From contig NZ_CP150265.1 in assembly GCF_037976325.1 (NCBI RefSeq), positions 944,001 to 1,008,000 of the forward strand: a DNA stretch of 64,000 bases. The letters run 5' to 3'. Position numbers and translations under genes: made by a program. A model generated the notes under the pieces. That model searched no databases, had not been told where the DNA came from, and saw only the letters and a list, made by a program, of their open reading frames with translations. Origin of the DNA: Paenibacillus sp. FSL K6-3182. GTDB taxonomy: Bacteria; Bacillota; Bacilli; Paenibacillales; Paenibacillaceae. Numbering within the stretch: position 1 is the stretch's first letter; every line of letters starts with the position of its first letter. Positions 9,380 through 18,320 of the stretch are shown here, one piece after another.

Positions 9380-9460
9380 AAATATTGAAAAACTGAATGA
9401 GAAAGAGAATATCGAAGAAAATTGAAGATAACTCCGTATTTATTCGGAATATTGAACTGT

Positions 9461-9471
9461 GCAAACGTTTT
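9461..9471. promoter_or_regulatory. MalR-type operator
   Basis: GCAAACGTTTT is centred on AAACGTTT, the same core as the perfect palindrome at 9598-9607. Confidence 0.5.
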
Positions 9472-9508
9472 AACAAACTGTGCACCTTGTTGTATGATGA
9501 ATCCACGA

Positions 9509-9522
9509 ATAGAACGCTTTCA
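9509..9522 (-). promoter_or_regulatory. cre-like site
   Basis: Read on the minus strand, TGAAAGCGTTCTAT matches TGWAARCGYTWNCW at 12 of 14 positions. This suggests CcpA repression of the maltodextrin operon in glucose. Confidence 0.5.
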
Positions 9523-9597
9523 AAACAATTCTACTATGTTTTCAGCTGTGAAACGGCATAAAAACCGCTCACAAATTATTTTTTAGTAAGATTTGTA

Positions 9598-9607
9598 CAA
9601 ACGTTTG
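9598..9607. promoter_or_regulatory. Perfect MalR-type operator upstream of malE
   Basis: CAAACGTTTG is a perfect 10-bp palindrome followed by CGC, close to the MalR operator GCAAACGTTTGC known from Gram-positive maltose regulons. The remainder of the 9277-9771 gap holds no gene. Confidence 0.6.
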
Positions 9608-9771
9608 CGCATTGTTGAGCTTACCAATTTATGATGGAAGTGAGCTTTTCAGAACGATGAATAAAACGTTGGTGCGAATGCAGCATACTAGAAAAGAAGC
9701 CTGAGGAATTGTTGGAACGCCGCGAATTCAAAAAAAGGCATGAAACACATTATGGAGGGGGATCACCTAGC

Positions 9772-11082
9772 ATGAAAAAGTGGTTTGTAATGTCATTAAT
9801 CACAGCCTTGTTTATCGTTTCCGCTTGTGGTGGAACAAATAAGGCAGAAAACACAGAGAAAACTGGAAATGCAACAAATGCTCCAACGAATAATACACCT
9901 GCTAACGAAGGTACTGCATCGGAAGAGATCGTTCCTGAAGAAGGCGCATCACTGCTTATATGGGAAAGTAAAGAAGAACGTCCTTTCGTTGAAGCCATCG
10001 CGAAGGAATTCACTGCAAAATACGGCATTGAAATTAAATTCGAGGAAATCGGCGCAGGCGATCAAGTAAACAAGCTGGTTACAGACGGCCCTGCAGGTCT
10101 TGGCGCTGACGTTGTTCTTTTCCCGCATGATAACCTTGGTAAAGCAGTAACAGCTGGATTGGTTTTGCCAAATGACTACTATGAAGAGCAATCAAGAAGC
10201 GCAAACTCGGAAATTGCAGTAAATGCAGTATCTTATGACGGCGTGCTTTATGGATACCCGCGCTCGGTAGAAACATACGCACTATTTTATAACAAAGCAC
10301 TAATCAAAGAAGCTCCAAAAACGTTTGATGAGGTAGTAGCATTCTCGAAAACGTTCAACGATACGAAAAACAACAAATACGGTCTTATGTGGGATGTAGG
10401 AAACTTCTACTTCAGCTATCCGTTCATCTCAACTGGCGGTTATGTATACGGCGATAACGGTCAAAACAAAGACGATATCGGCCTTAACACAGAAGGCGCA
10501 ATCGCTGGCTTGAAATACTACGGTTCATTGAAAGACAGCATTTTGCCGCTTAACTCAGGCGATATCAACTACGATATTAAAAAAGGTTTGTTCATCGGCG
10601 GTACACTTGCAATGGATATTAACGGACCTTGGACTATCGGCGATTACAGAAACGCTGGCATCGATTTCGGCGTAGCTCCATTGCCTAGCATCAACGGCCA
10701 ACCGGCTTCTTCCTTCTCAGGCATTAAAGCTTGGTATGTTAACTCATTCTCGAAATACCCGAATGCAGCACGTCTATTCTCTTATTATGCATCTACAAAA
10801 GAAGCTCAGTTGAAAAACTTTGAACTGACAGGCGCTATTCCTGCGAACACAGAAGCAGCAGCAGATCCTACTGTACAAGGCAATGAAGTGGTAAAAGGTT
10901 TCTTGGAGCAATTCAACCAATCGACGCCAATGCCTTCCATCCCTGAGATGGGCAATGTATGGACTCCTATCGGAGCAGCATTTGCTGATGTTTGGAACTC
11001 TGGCAAAGATGCAAAAGCAGCTTTAGACAATGCCGTGCAACAAATTAAAGACGCTAACAACGGCGCAGCGGCATCGAAATAA
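9772..11082 (+). CDS. malE: Maltose/maltodextrin-binding lipoprotein
   Basis: The 436-residue protein starts at ATG 9772, about 10 bases after TATGGAGGGGG; an in-frame TTG at 9709 lacks a ribosome site. The signal peptide ends in a lipobox VSAC (Cys19), so it is lipid-anchored outside the membrane. An Asn/Thr/Glu-rich linker (20-50) precedes the binding fold. The C-terminal lobe carries the MalE-typical LAMDINGPWTIGDYR and SFSGIKAWYVNSFSKYPNAA. It captures malto-oligosaccharides for MalFG. Operators and cre-like sites lie upstream, and a strong hairpin separates it from malF. Confidence 0.92.
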   Translation: MKKWFVMSLITALFIVSACGGTNKAENTEKTGNATNAPTNNTPANEGTASEEIVPEEGASLLIWESKEERPFVEAIAKEFTAKYGIEIKFEEIGAGDQVNKLVTDGPAGLGADVVLFPHDNLGKAVTAGLVLPNDYYEEQSRSANSEIAVNAVSYDGVLYGYPRSVETYALFYNKALIKEAPKTFDEVVAFSKTFNDTKNNKYGLMWDVGNFYFSYPFISTGGYVYGDNGQNKDDIGLNTEGAIAGLKYYGSLKDSILPLNSGDINYDIKKGLFIGGTLAMDINGPWTIGDYRNAGIDFGVAPLPSINGQPASSFSGIKAWYVNSFSKYPNAARLFSYYASTKEAQLKNFELTGAIPANTEAAADPTVQGNEVVKGFLEQFNQSTPMPSIPEMGNVWTPIGAAFADVWNSGKDAKAALDNAVQQIKDANNGAAASK

Positions 11083-11093
11083 CATCATATCAA

Positions 11094-11130
11094 CGGTTTC
11101 ACCCGCCGAATTCCTTCGGCGGGTGAACCG
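11094..11130 (+). terminator. Strong intercistronic hairpin between malE and malF
   Basis: The arms CACCCGCCGAA and TTCGGCGGGTG, extended by GGTT/AACC with one bulged T, form a long GC-rich stem with a TTCC loop but no adjacent T-run (ATGTTTT follows). It probably gives partial termination or protects the malE transcript end, raising binding protein over permeases. Confidence 0.65.
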
Positions 11131-11209
11131 ATGTTTTATAAGCCGTTATTTCCATATTGGAATCGGCAAGTTGTTTTTTTTTTAGATGAGAGGAAGGGAG
11201 CCAGGCGGG

Positions 11210-12523
11210 ATGAATCGTCATCGCAGCACCGCGGCTATATTGTCGTTACTCGTAATGGGTCTTGGGCAATTGTATAACCGCCAATTTATAAAAGGCTTAA
11301 TTATGCTTGCTGTTGAAGCAGCGGCGCTCATGTATTTTATTCCAAACCTAGGAAGAGCGATTTGGGGAGTTGTCACGCTCGGAGAGAAAACGCAAGGGCT
11401 TGAGAAAATAGGTAAAATCAGTGTTCGTGTAGAGGGAGACCATTCGATCTTTCTTCTAATCAGTGGATTAATAACGTTAATTTTATTCCTGCTATTTGTC
11501 TTTATCTATGTTATGAATATCCGCGATGCTTATCTGAACGGCAAGCAAAGAGACGCAGGAGTGGCGCCAGCAAGCTTTCGGAAGACGTGGGCTTATGTAA
11601 CGGATCGTAATTTTCCGCACTTACTGCTTACGCTTCCGGCGCTCGGTGTATTGTTTCTAACGATCATGCCGATTATCTTCATGATTATGCTTGCTTTCAC
11701 CAACTACGCATCGCCTGATCATATTCCGCCAGCTAAGCTGGTTGACTGGGTAGGCTTCCAAACGTTTGCTAATCTATTGACTTTGAAAACGTGGAGCCAT
11801 ACATTCGTTGGCGTATTTACTTGGACGATTGTATGGGCTGTTATTGCAACGGTAACGACGTATTTCGGCGGTTTGTTAGTTGCGCTGCTAATTGAGCAAA
11901 AAGGCATTCGTTTTAAAAAGCTATGGCGGACATTGTTCATTATTCCTTATGCCATTCCGCAATTGATCTCCTTGCTCGTCATGAGAAATTTGTTTAATGG
12001 ACAATTTGGTCCGATCAATCAATACTTAAAGTTTTTTGGTATGGGCAAGCTGCCTTGGCTGACAGATCCATTTTGGGCAAAGGTAACGGTTATTATCGTT
12101 AATATGTGGATTGGTATCCCGGTTTCAATGGTACTTATTCTAGGCGTATTGACTGCAATTCCGAAAGACCTGTACGAAGCTGCCGATGTTGACGGCGCAA
12201 CAGGCATACAGAAATTCCGTATTATTACGATGCCATTTATTTTGTTCTCGACGGCACCGATTCTGATTACACAGTTCGCTGGCAACATGAATAACTTTAA
12301 CGTTATTTTCTTGCTCACGAACGGTGACCCGGTTAAAGGTGATTACCAGTACGCCGGCAGCACGGACTTGCTTGTAACCTGGTTGTATAAGCTAACGCTG
12401 AACAACAGTCAGTTCAATATGGCATCCGCGATCGGTATCATCATTTTCTTGATCGTAGCGTCGTTCTCTATTTATAACTATCGCCGCTCACGGTCATTTA
12501 AAGAGGAGGATATGATTCAATGA
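11210..12523 (+). CDS. malF: Maltodextrin ABC transporter permease MalF
   Basis: The 437-residue integral membrane protein has about eight hydrophobic segments. The EAA loop, EAADVDGATGIQKFRIITMPF (near residue 325), contacts the ATPase. An N-terminal extension with two extra helices (about 5-110, including GLGQLYNRQFIKGL) precedes the usual permease fold. ATG 11210 is favoured over 11186 because GGGAG lies nine bases upstream of it. malG overlaps it by four bases. No malK-type ATPase is nearby; Firmicutes commonly use a shared MsmX-like ATPase. Confidence 0.9.
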   Translation: MNRHRSTAAILSLLVMGLGQLYNRQFIKGLIMLAVEAAALMYFIPNLGRAIWGVVTLGEKTQGLEKIGKISVRVEGDHSIFLLISGLITLILFLLFVFIYVMNIRDAYLNGKQRDAGVAPASFRKTWAYVTDRNFPHLLLTLPALGVLFLTIMPIIFMIMLAFTNYASPDHIPPAKLVDWVGFQTFANLLTLKTWSHTFVGVFTWTIVWAVIATVTTYFGGLLVALLIEQKGIRFKKLWRTLFIIPYAIPQLISLLVMRNLFNGQFGPINQYLKFFGMGKLPWLTDPFWAKVTVIIVNMWIGIPVSMVLILGVLTAIPKDLYEAADVDGATGIQKFRIITMPFILFSTAPILITQFAGNMNNFNVIFLLTNGDPVKGDYQYAGSTDLLVTWLYKLTLNNSQFNMASAIGIIIFLIVASFSIYNYRRSRSFKEEDMIQ

Positions 12524-13365
12524 AAATGGGCCGGAAAACCGCCAATATTGTGCGCCTGACACTTAGCTATGTCGTTCTAATATTTATAGCTGTGTGCGCT
12601 ATCTATCCTGCTCTTTGGGTGCTGCTATCCTCGCTTCGCCCGGGCACGGCTCTGTTTAGCGACAGTCTTATTCCTGATACATTCACGATTGTTCATTATA
12701 AGGAGTTATTTACGAATCCAAGCTTCCAATACGGTGTTTGGTACGTGAATACGCTCAAAATTGCGACGTTGACGATGATCTTCTCTACGATTCTGGTCAC
12801 GCTCAGCATGTACGCGTTGTCGCGCTTCCGCTTCCGCGGCCGTAAGATGACACTAACGATTATGCTTGTACTGGGCATGTTCCCTGGCTTCATGAGTATG
12901 ATCGCTATCTTTATCTTCTTATTGCAGCTTAACCTGCTCGATACACATGCGGCGCTCATTATCGTATATTCTGCTGGTGCAGTGCTCGGCGGTTTTGTCG
13001 TTAAAGGCTTTTACGATACGATTCCTCGGAGCTTGGATGAAGCGGCTCGGATCGACGGAGCAACTCATCTGCAGGTGTTTGTAAAAATCATGCTTCCGCT
13101 GTCGCGTCCGATGTTAACCTATGTAGCGCTGACTACATTTGCTGGTTCATGGGTAGACTTTATCTTTGCAAGATTGGTACTTCGAAGCAAAGACAACTGG
13201 ACACTTGCTGTAGGAATGTGGGATCTTGTAAGCAATTATCAGAACAGCAACTTCACGTTGTTTGCCGCGGGTGCGGTGTTGATTGCGATCCCGATTACTC
13301 TCCTATTCATCTTCTTGCAGCGCTTCCTTGTACAAGGGCTGATGTCTGGCGCTTCGAAAGGATAA
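12520..13365 (+). CDS. malG: Maltodextrin ABC transporter permease MalG
   Basis: The 281-residue protein has six predicted membrane helices and the EAA motif DEAARIDGATHLQVFVKIMLPL (about 168-189). Its ATG overlaps the malF stop as ATGA, preceded by AAAGAGGAGG, so translation is coupled. It forms the translocation pore with MalF. It is followed four bases later by the amylase lipoprotein gene, making one operon. Confidence 0.92.
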   Translation: MKMGRKTANIVRLTLSYVVLIFIAVCAIYPALWVLLSSLRPGTALFSDSLIPDTFTIVHYKELFTNPSFQYGVWYVNTLKIATLTMIFSTILVTLSMYALSRFRFRGRKMTLTIMLVLGMFPGFMSMIAIFIFLLQLNLLDTHAALIIVYSAGAVLGGFVVKGFYDTIPRSLDEAARIDGATHLQVFVKIMLPLSRPMLTYVALTTFAGSWVDFIFARLVLRSKDNWTLAVGMWDLVSNYQNSNFTLFAAGAVLIAIPITLLFIFLQRFLVQGLMSGASKG

Positions 13366-13369
13366 GAGA

Positions 13370-15031
13370 ATGAACCGCAGCCGTTTGCGTTATGCGATAG
13401 TCCTGTTATGCTCGCTAATCTTTATTATGCTCGCTGCTTGCTCTTCAGAGGAGGCGGCGAACAATAATAAACCAAGTAGCACAGCTTCTGCAGAAGCGGA
13501 TGAAGAAGGTGCAAGTGGAGAAGCTTCCATTGCTGCTTACACGGTAGATGAGCAGCCTGGCGGCGTATACTATGAAATATTTGTCCGTTCCTTCTATGAT
13601 ACGAACGGAGATGGAATCGGCGATTTGAATGGTGTAACCGCTAAGCTTGATTACTTACAGGAGCTCGGCGTAAGCGGTATTTGGCTTATGCCGATTAACG
13701 CATCGCCCAGCTACCATGGTTATGATACGACTGATTATTATGCCATTAATCCAGATTACGGTACGCTGGATGATTTGAAGCAGCTGCTGGATGAAGCGCA
13801 TAAGCGCGATATTAAAGTTATTATGGATCTTGTCGTTAATCATTCGAGCAAGGAACATCCTTGGTTCAAAGAAGCATTAAAGGATGAGAACAGTCCTTAC
13901 CGCAGCTGGTACACATTTGCTAAACAAGGTGAGAAGGTTAGAGCAGATGGGGCAGTTGGCGGTGATCCGTGGCATAGCTATGGCAGTCTCAAGTATTTAG
14001 GTGTGTTCTGGGAAGGCATGCCCGATCTGAACTTTGACGAGCCGAAGGTTCGCGAGGAATTGATTAAGATCGGACAATACTGGCTGGAGCAGGGGCTGGA
14101 CGGCTTCCGCCTTGATGCGGCAAAGCATATTTACGGCGACTTCGCGTCTACGGCCAGCACGCCTGAGATTCAAGCGAAAAATAAAGCTTGGTGGCAAGAG
14201 TTCCGAGCTGGCATGAACAAAGTGAAGCCAGATGCTTATCTGATCGGAGAGGTTTGGGATTCACTAACGGTTATTGCGCCTTACTTTGACCAAGCGCTGA
14301 ACTCCGCATTCCACTTTGATCTAGCTGGTCGGCTGCTGAGTGCGGCTGATACGGAGAAGGATGCAGACTTAGCTTATTCTCTAGGACGTGCATACGGTGT
14401 TTATGAGAAATTATCTGGTGGTACATTTGTTGATGCACCGTTCCTGAGCAATCATGATCAGAATCGTTTCATGACGGTTTTAAACGGCAATATCAATCAC
14501 GCCAAGATGGCTGCTGCAATGCTGCTTACTTTGCCAGGCACCCCGTACCTTTATTATGGTGAGGAGCTGGGCATGAAGGGGGCTAAGCCGGATGAATACA
14601 TTCGTGAGCCAATGCCTTGGTATAGCGCAGCAAGTGGAGGAGAAGGGCAAACCACTTGGGAGAAATCGCGATTCAATGGGAATGCCGAGACGGTATCTGT
14701 TGAGGCGCAGACAGCAGATAAAAATTCGCTGTTAAACCATTATCGCGAGCTCATCAAGTGGCGGAACGAGGAGCCCGCTTTGCGCAATGGCGGAATAGCC
14801 GAGTTTAAGCTGGAGCCTGCCAATCAGAAGCTAAGTGTATATGTTCGCGTCATTGCTAGCGAGAGGGTGCTCGTTGTGCACAATCTATCGGGCGAGGATC
14901 AGATGACGGATCTTCAGCCATCCAAAACGTTTGGATCATTCGAGGAGATCATTCGCTCAAGCAATGATGGGGCTAAGTTGGATAATGGGAAACTGACTAT
15001 TCCGGCTTACACCACAGTCATATTAAAATAA
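13370..15031 (+). CDS. Alpha-amylase-family (GH13) lipoprotein
   Basis: The 553-residue protein has a lipoprotein signal (lipobox LAAC, Cys24), a Ser/Ala/Glu-rich linker to about residue 60, then a GH13 barrel. The conserved regions are DLVVNHSS, GFRLDAAKH (nucleophile D249), LIGEVWD (acid E294) and FLSNHDQNRF (D363). It resembles the surface-anchored amylases of the GH13_36 type, between alpha-amylases and oligo-1,6-glucosidases. Placed as last gene of malEFG, it likely cuts starch or maltodextrin at the cell surface next to the transporter. Subfamily assignment is from memory of the motifs, not a search. Confidence 0.9.
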   Translation: MNRSRLRYAIVLLCSLIFIMLAACSSEEAANNNKPSSTASAEADEEGASGEASIAAYTVDEQPGGVYYEIFVRSFYDTNGDGIGDLNGVTAKLDYLQELGVSGIWLMPINASPSYHGYDTTDYYAINPDYGTLDDLKQLLDEAHKRDIKVIMDLVVNHSSKEHPWFKEALKDENSPYRSWYTFAKQGEKVRADGAVGGDPWHSYGSLKYLGVFWEGMPDLNFDEPKVREELIKIGQYWLEQGLDGFRLDAAKHIYGDFASTASTPEIQAKNKAWWQEFRAGMNKVKPDAYLIGEVWDSLTVIAPYFDQALNSAFHFDLAGRLLSAADTEKDADLAYSLGRAYGVYEKLSGGTFVDAPFLSNHDQNRFMTVLNGNINHAKMAAAMLLTLPGTPYLYYGEELGMKGAKPDEYIREPMPWYSAASGGEGQTTWEKSRFNGNAETVSVEAQTADKNSLLNHYRELIKWRNEEPALRNGGIAEFKLEPANQKLSVYVRVIASERVLVVHNLSGEDQMTDLQPSKTFGSFEEIIRSSNDGAKLDNGKLTIPAYTTVILK

Positions 15032-15037
15032 TACGGT

Positions 15038-15078
15038 AAGAGGGAGTTGCACCGCCGGTGCTGCTCCCTCTTTTTTTT
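15038..15078 (+). terminator. Rho-independent terminator of the mal operon
   Basis: AAGAGGGAG pairs with CTCCCTCTT, with an inner GCACC/GGTGC stem, followed by a run of eight T. Confidence 0.9.
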
Positions 15079-15153
15079 GTGCGTTCCAATGCGATTCCAG
15101 CCCATTTGTATTCAATTTTTGTAAAAAAATTAAGGAAATTACTAGTTGGTATA

Positions 15154-15165
15154 TTGACATGTTGA
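15154..15165. promoter_or_regulatory. GntR operator-like motif upstream of GH125 gene
   Basis: TTGACATGTTGA lies in the AT-rich promoter region and resembles the motifs at 30971-30982 and 32254-32265 (shared form TTGAYATRTYRA). The surrounding 50 bases also align well with the region before the GH76 gene at 32397. Possible -10 elements TATAAT (15175) and TATACT (15180) follow. Confidence 0.45.
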
Positions 15166-15188
15166 CATATTGTTTATAATATACTATT

Positions 15189-15202
15189 TGTAAGCGCTTA
15201 TC
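15189..15202 (+). promoter_or_regulatory. cre-like site upstream of GH125 gene
   Basis: TGTAAGCGCTTATC matches TGWAARCGYTWNCW at 12 of 14 positions and contains the palindrome TAAGCGCTTA. It lies just downstream of the probable promoter, a typical CcpA roadblock position. Confidence 0.5.
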
Positions 15203-15255
15203 ACAAAGCTTTATCCAACTTGTAGAAGGATCACCATTAGGAGGAATGTTTGCGA

Positions 15256-16542
15256 ATGAATCTGTCTATTACCGATATGAAAAAGAGTGACGCATTGATT
15301 TCATCTCTGGAAAAGTGGCCTGAAATCGTTAAGTTTTATAAAAACTGCTTCTATAACACGCTGGAGACGACGACGGAATGGCTTGAGGATGGAACCACTT
15401 TTGTATTTACGGGTGATATACCAGCCATGTGGCTGCGTGATTCATCTGCTCAGGTTCGGCATTATATTCCTCTGGCTGTGTCAGATAGCCACTATCAGAA
15501 AATGATAGAGGGACTTATCAAAAGGCAAATGCAATATATCCAGATTGATCCCTATGCAAACGCATTCAATAAAGGCCCGGACAACAGGGGACATACGGAA
15601 GATGTAACCGAGGGCAATTCATGGGTATGGGAAAGAAAATATGAAATTGATTCCCTATGTTACCCGATACAGCTCGCTTATTTGTACTGGAAGGCAACAA
15701 ATAGCACCGCAATGTTTGACGATGCTTTTAAAGAAGCGGTTAACAAAATTATTGGGCTTTGGACAGTCGAGCAGAAGCATGCAGAACAATCGAGCTACAG
15801 CTTCCAAAGATTTAATTGTCCAGAATCGGATACGTTAAGCCACGATGGAAAAGGGAGTCCCGTTGCCTTTACAGGGATGACATGGTCGGGGTTTAGGCCA
15901 AGTGACGATTCGTGCAAATATCATTATTTGATTCCTGCGAATATGTTCGCTGTTGTTGTGCTGAGATATGTGGAAGAAATCGCCCAAGACATATACAAAG
16001 ATGAAACACTGGCGCTCGCAGCCAAGAAATTAGGTGGCGAAATCGATGCCGGCATCAAAGCATTTGGGATATACAAGCACGAAACGTTTGGCGAAATATA
16101 CGCTTACGAAACAGATGGCTTAGGAAATTACAACTTGATGGACGATGCGAATGTGCCAAGTCTGCTGTCGATTCCTTATCTCGGATATACAAGCAAAGAG
16201 GATATGATCTATCAGAATACGAGAAGGTTTATTCTAAGTGAAGAGAATCCCTATTATTACGCAGGAAAAGCAGCTAGAGGAATCGGAAGCCCACATACTC
16301 CCACGAATTACATATGGCATATCAGCCTAGTCATGCAAGCGCTAACTTCAGACAACGATGCAGAAATACAAGAACTTCTAAGAACGATAATCAGCTCAGA
16401 TGGCGGTACTGGCTTTATGCATGAGGGTTTTCACGTAGACAATCCGAATGAATTCACGAGACCGTGGTTTGCATGGGCTAACAGCTTACTCGGTGAACTT
16501 ATTTATAAGCTCGTAGAAGACAAGAAACAGCATCTCTTTTAA
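15256..16542 (+). CDS. GH125 exo-alpha-1,6-mannosidase
   Basis: The 428-residue protein has no signal peptide. It carries the GH125 hallmarks TGDIPAMWLRDSSAQ (about 55-70), GMTWSGFRPSDD (about 212-223, with the acid Asp) and HEGFHVDNPNEFTRPWFAWAN near the C-terminus. Family members are metal-independent inverting exo-mannosidases that remove terminal alpha-1,6-mannose, here probably from imported manno-oligosaccharides in the cytoplasm. ATG 15256 was chosen over TTG 15250 given AGGAGG 11 bases upstream. It heads the mannan locus and is followed by a binding-protein gene. A cre-like and a GntR-like site precede it. Confidence 0.92.
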   Translation: MNLSITDMKKSDALISSLEKWPEIVKFYKNCFYNTLETTTEWLEDGTTFVFTGDIPAMWLRDSSAQVRHYIPLAVSDSHYQKMIEGLIKRQMQYIQIDPYANAFNKGPDNRGHTEDVTEGNSWVWERKYEIDSLCYPIQLAYLYWKATNSTAMFDDAFKEAVNKIIGLWTVEQKHAEQSSYSFQRFNCPESDTLSHDGKGSPVAFTGMTWSGFRPSDDSCKYHYLIPANMFAVVVLRYVEEIAQDIYKDETLALAAKKLGGEIDAGIKAFGIYKHETFGEIYAYETDGLGNYNLMDDANVPSLLSIPYLGYTSKEDMIYQNTRRFILSEENPYYYAGKAARGIGSPHTPTNYIWHISLVMQALTSDNDAEIQELLRTIISSDGGTGFMHEGFHVDNPNEFTRPWFAWANSLLGELIYKLVEDKKQHLF

Positions 16543-16633
16543 TTGGTTTGACCTCCACTTGTGTTAGAGCGGGCCTGACTCCGCTGTGGACAGGACTTGC
16601 ATAACAAATAAAAGATTTGAAAGGGGCAGAAAA

Positions 16634-18139
16634 ATGAAACAAAAGAGAATGTTTTTGTTAGTCGTATGCGTCCTCATTATTTCCATCTTTGCGAGTGCTT
16701 GCACAAGTAATAACGGCGGAGGCAAAGACAAGGAGACGGCTGAAGCAACGAACAAGGCAGAAAACACAGCCTCGCCAAGTCCGGAAGCAACACCAGATGA
16801 CGGAGCTCCTCCAGTAAAAGATTTAGGCGGTTATAAATTTATCGTTGCGGATAACAATGCGAATAGATGGTTCCCGCAAGAAGGAAGCTCTGATCATGCC
16901 AATGCCATTATTGATCGAATCAAGTGGGTAGAAGAAACGTACAACGTAAAAATTGAAGTGAGAAAACATTCCGAGGAAGAGTTTGGCGCGGCGGTACTGG
17001 CGGGCGACAAATACGCTGACATCATCGTTGCTCCTACTTGGGAGCTGGGAAGACATATCAACGGCAAGCGTATTGTGGACATGAATACGATTCCTAACCT
17101 TCGGATGGATCAAGATTATTGGAAGGAATACAACACTTCATTCTTGCTCACTTATGACAACAGAACATATGGAACAGCAGCTCCATTCGCTAACCAAGGG
17201 GATGAAGTATGGGTTCTGGCATTCAACAAAAGCATTATTCAAGAGCTAGGTCTTGAAAATCCTTATGAGCTGGTAAAAAACAAACAATGGACATTCCAGA
17301 AAATGCTCGAGATGGAGCAAGCGGCAAAACGTGATCTAAATGGTGATGGCGTGATGGACAGCAATGACCGTTATGGACTGGCGACTGGACATGACTGGGA
17401 TATTTCTGTAGCGCTTTATCTGGCATCCGGCAATAAAATCATTGATATCGCCAGTGATGGAAAAATGAAATATGCAGTAAATACACCAAAAGCATACGAG
17501 ACGATTGAAATGATTAAGAAGATGGCGAAAAAAGGCGATACGTTCTTCCCGAAAAACGAAGGCGAGGATATGGACGCTTACGTGAAAGCTTTTGCTGAAG
17601 GGAAATCGCTGTTTTTAGCTTACTCCAGAGGCAGAGGCGTTATTGATCCGATTTATGAAATGGAAAGTGACTTTGGCTTTATCCCATTGCCAATGGGCAA
17701 CAACACAGACGATTACCTTGATTGGGTAAGCCATGATGCTCCTTCAATCGCAGTGCCGGTAACGAACAAAGAGCTTGATAAAACAGGACTTATCTTGGAT
17801 GCTCTAGCGTGGAAAGCGCAAAGCGAAGAGAAAATTTGGATGGATGAAATTGCTCTCACGCAATTGCGTGATGAGGAATCGCTTCAAACGCTCTTGCAGC
17901 TGAAAAATTATGGTGTGTCGGACATGGCGTTCATCGGTCAGCAAATGCAAGGCAATGTACACAGTGGTTTGGCACTCATTCCCGATGTTGGGTTCTACGA
18001 TCAGAACCTGGAGCCTGCCTCCAAGGTAGCGGAAATCGAGGATGCTGTAAATATTGGTCTTGAGGAGCTTGCTTTAAGGCTGAAGGGTGAATTCGTAGAG
18101 CCTGAACCGAAGCCTGAGGAAGAGAAAAAGGCAGAATAG
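16634..18139 (+). CDS. Extracellular sugar-binding lipoprotein of the mannan locus
   Basis: The 501-residue protein begins at ATG 16634, after GAAAGGGG; the upstream TTG is not supported. The signal peptide ends in lipobox ASAC (Cys23), followed by a low-complexity linker and a family-1-type solute-binding fold. Segments include RDLNGDGVMDSNDRYGLATG (about 233-252, a calcium-loop-like stretch) and YAVNTPKAYETIEMIKKMA. A charged Pro/Glu/Lys tail ends the chain. It lies between GH125 and a terminator, so manno-oligosaccharide capture is inferred. It may serve either permease pair downstream. Confidence 0.85.
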   Translation: MKQKRMFLLVVCVLIISIFASACTSNNGGGKDKETAEATNKAENTASPSPEATPDDGAPPVKDLGGYKFIVADNNANRWFPQEGSSDHANAIIDRIKWVEETYNVKIEVRKHSEEEFGAAVLAGDKYADIIVAPTWELGRHINGKRIVDMNTIPNLRMDQDYWKEYNTSFLLTYDNRTYGTAAPFANQGDEVWVLAFNKSIIQELGLENPYELVKNKQWTFQKMLEMEQAAKRDLNGDGVMDSNDRYGLATGHDWDISVALYLASGNKIIDIASDGKMKYAVNTPKAYETIEMIKKMAKKGDTFFPKNEGEDMDAYVKAFAEGKSLFLAYSRGRGVIDPIYEMESDFGFIPLPMGNNTDDYLDWVSHDAPSIAVPVTNKELDKTGLILDALAWKAQSEEKIWMDEIALTQLRDEESLQTLLQLKNYGVSDMAFIGQQMQGNVHSGLALIPDVGFYDQNLEPASKVAEIEDAVNIGLEELALRLKGEFVEPEPKPEEEKKAE

Positions 18140-18158
18140 CAGCTTTCACCAAATAGAT

Positions 18159-18219
18159 AAAGGGGCTGTCAGACAGATGACGATTGCTGCTAGCGCAACA
18201 GCCCCTTTTCTTTTTTTTG
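18159..18219 (+). terminator. Rho-independent terminator, possibly leaky within the locus
   Basis: AAAGGGGCTGT pairs with ACAGCCCCTTT around a 28-base loop, followed by TTCTTTTTTTT. It separates the GH125/binding-protein pair from the second transport block and may set expression levels. Confidence 0.8.
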
Positions 18220-18293
18220 CAAAAAAAATGAGACTGCTTTCCCTATCGTTCACGAAAAGGCAATGAATCTCTGTCTATATGGAGGAAACAAAT

Positions 18294-18320
18294 ATGACGG
18301 TGCGAGTTGAACGTTTATGA
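18294..18320 (+). CDS. Eight-codon leader ORF coupled to the giant binding protein
   Basis: A strong GGAGGAA (18281-18287) is correctly spaced for ATG 18294, not for the main gene. This ATG opens an ORF encoding MTVRVERL whose TGA overlaps the ATG at 18317 as ATGA. The main frame has a stop at 18308-18310, so it cannot start nearer the Shine-Dalgarno. Translation of the downstream gene therefore probably depends on termination-reinitiation. No peptide function can be assigned. Confidence 0.55.
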   Translation: MTVRVERL

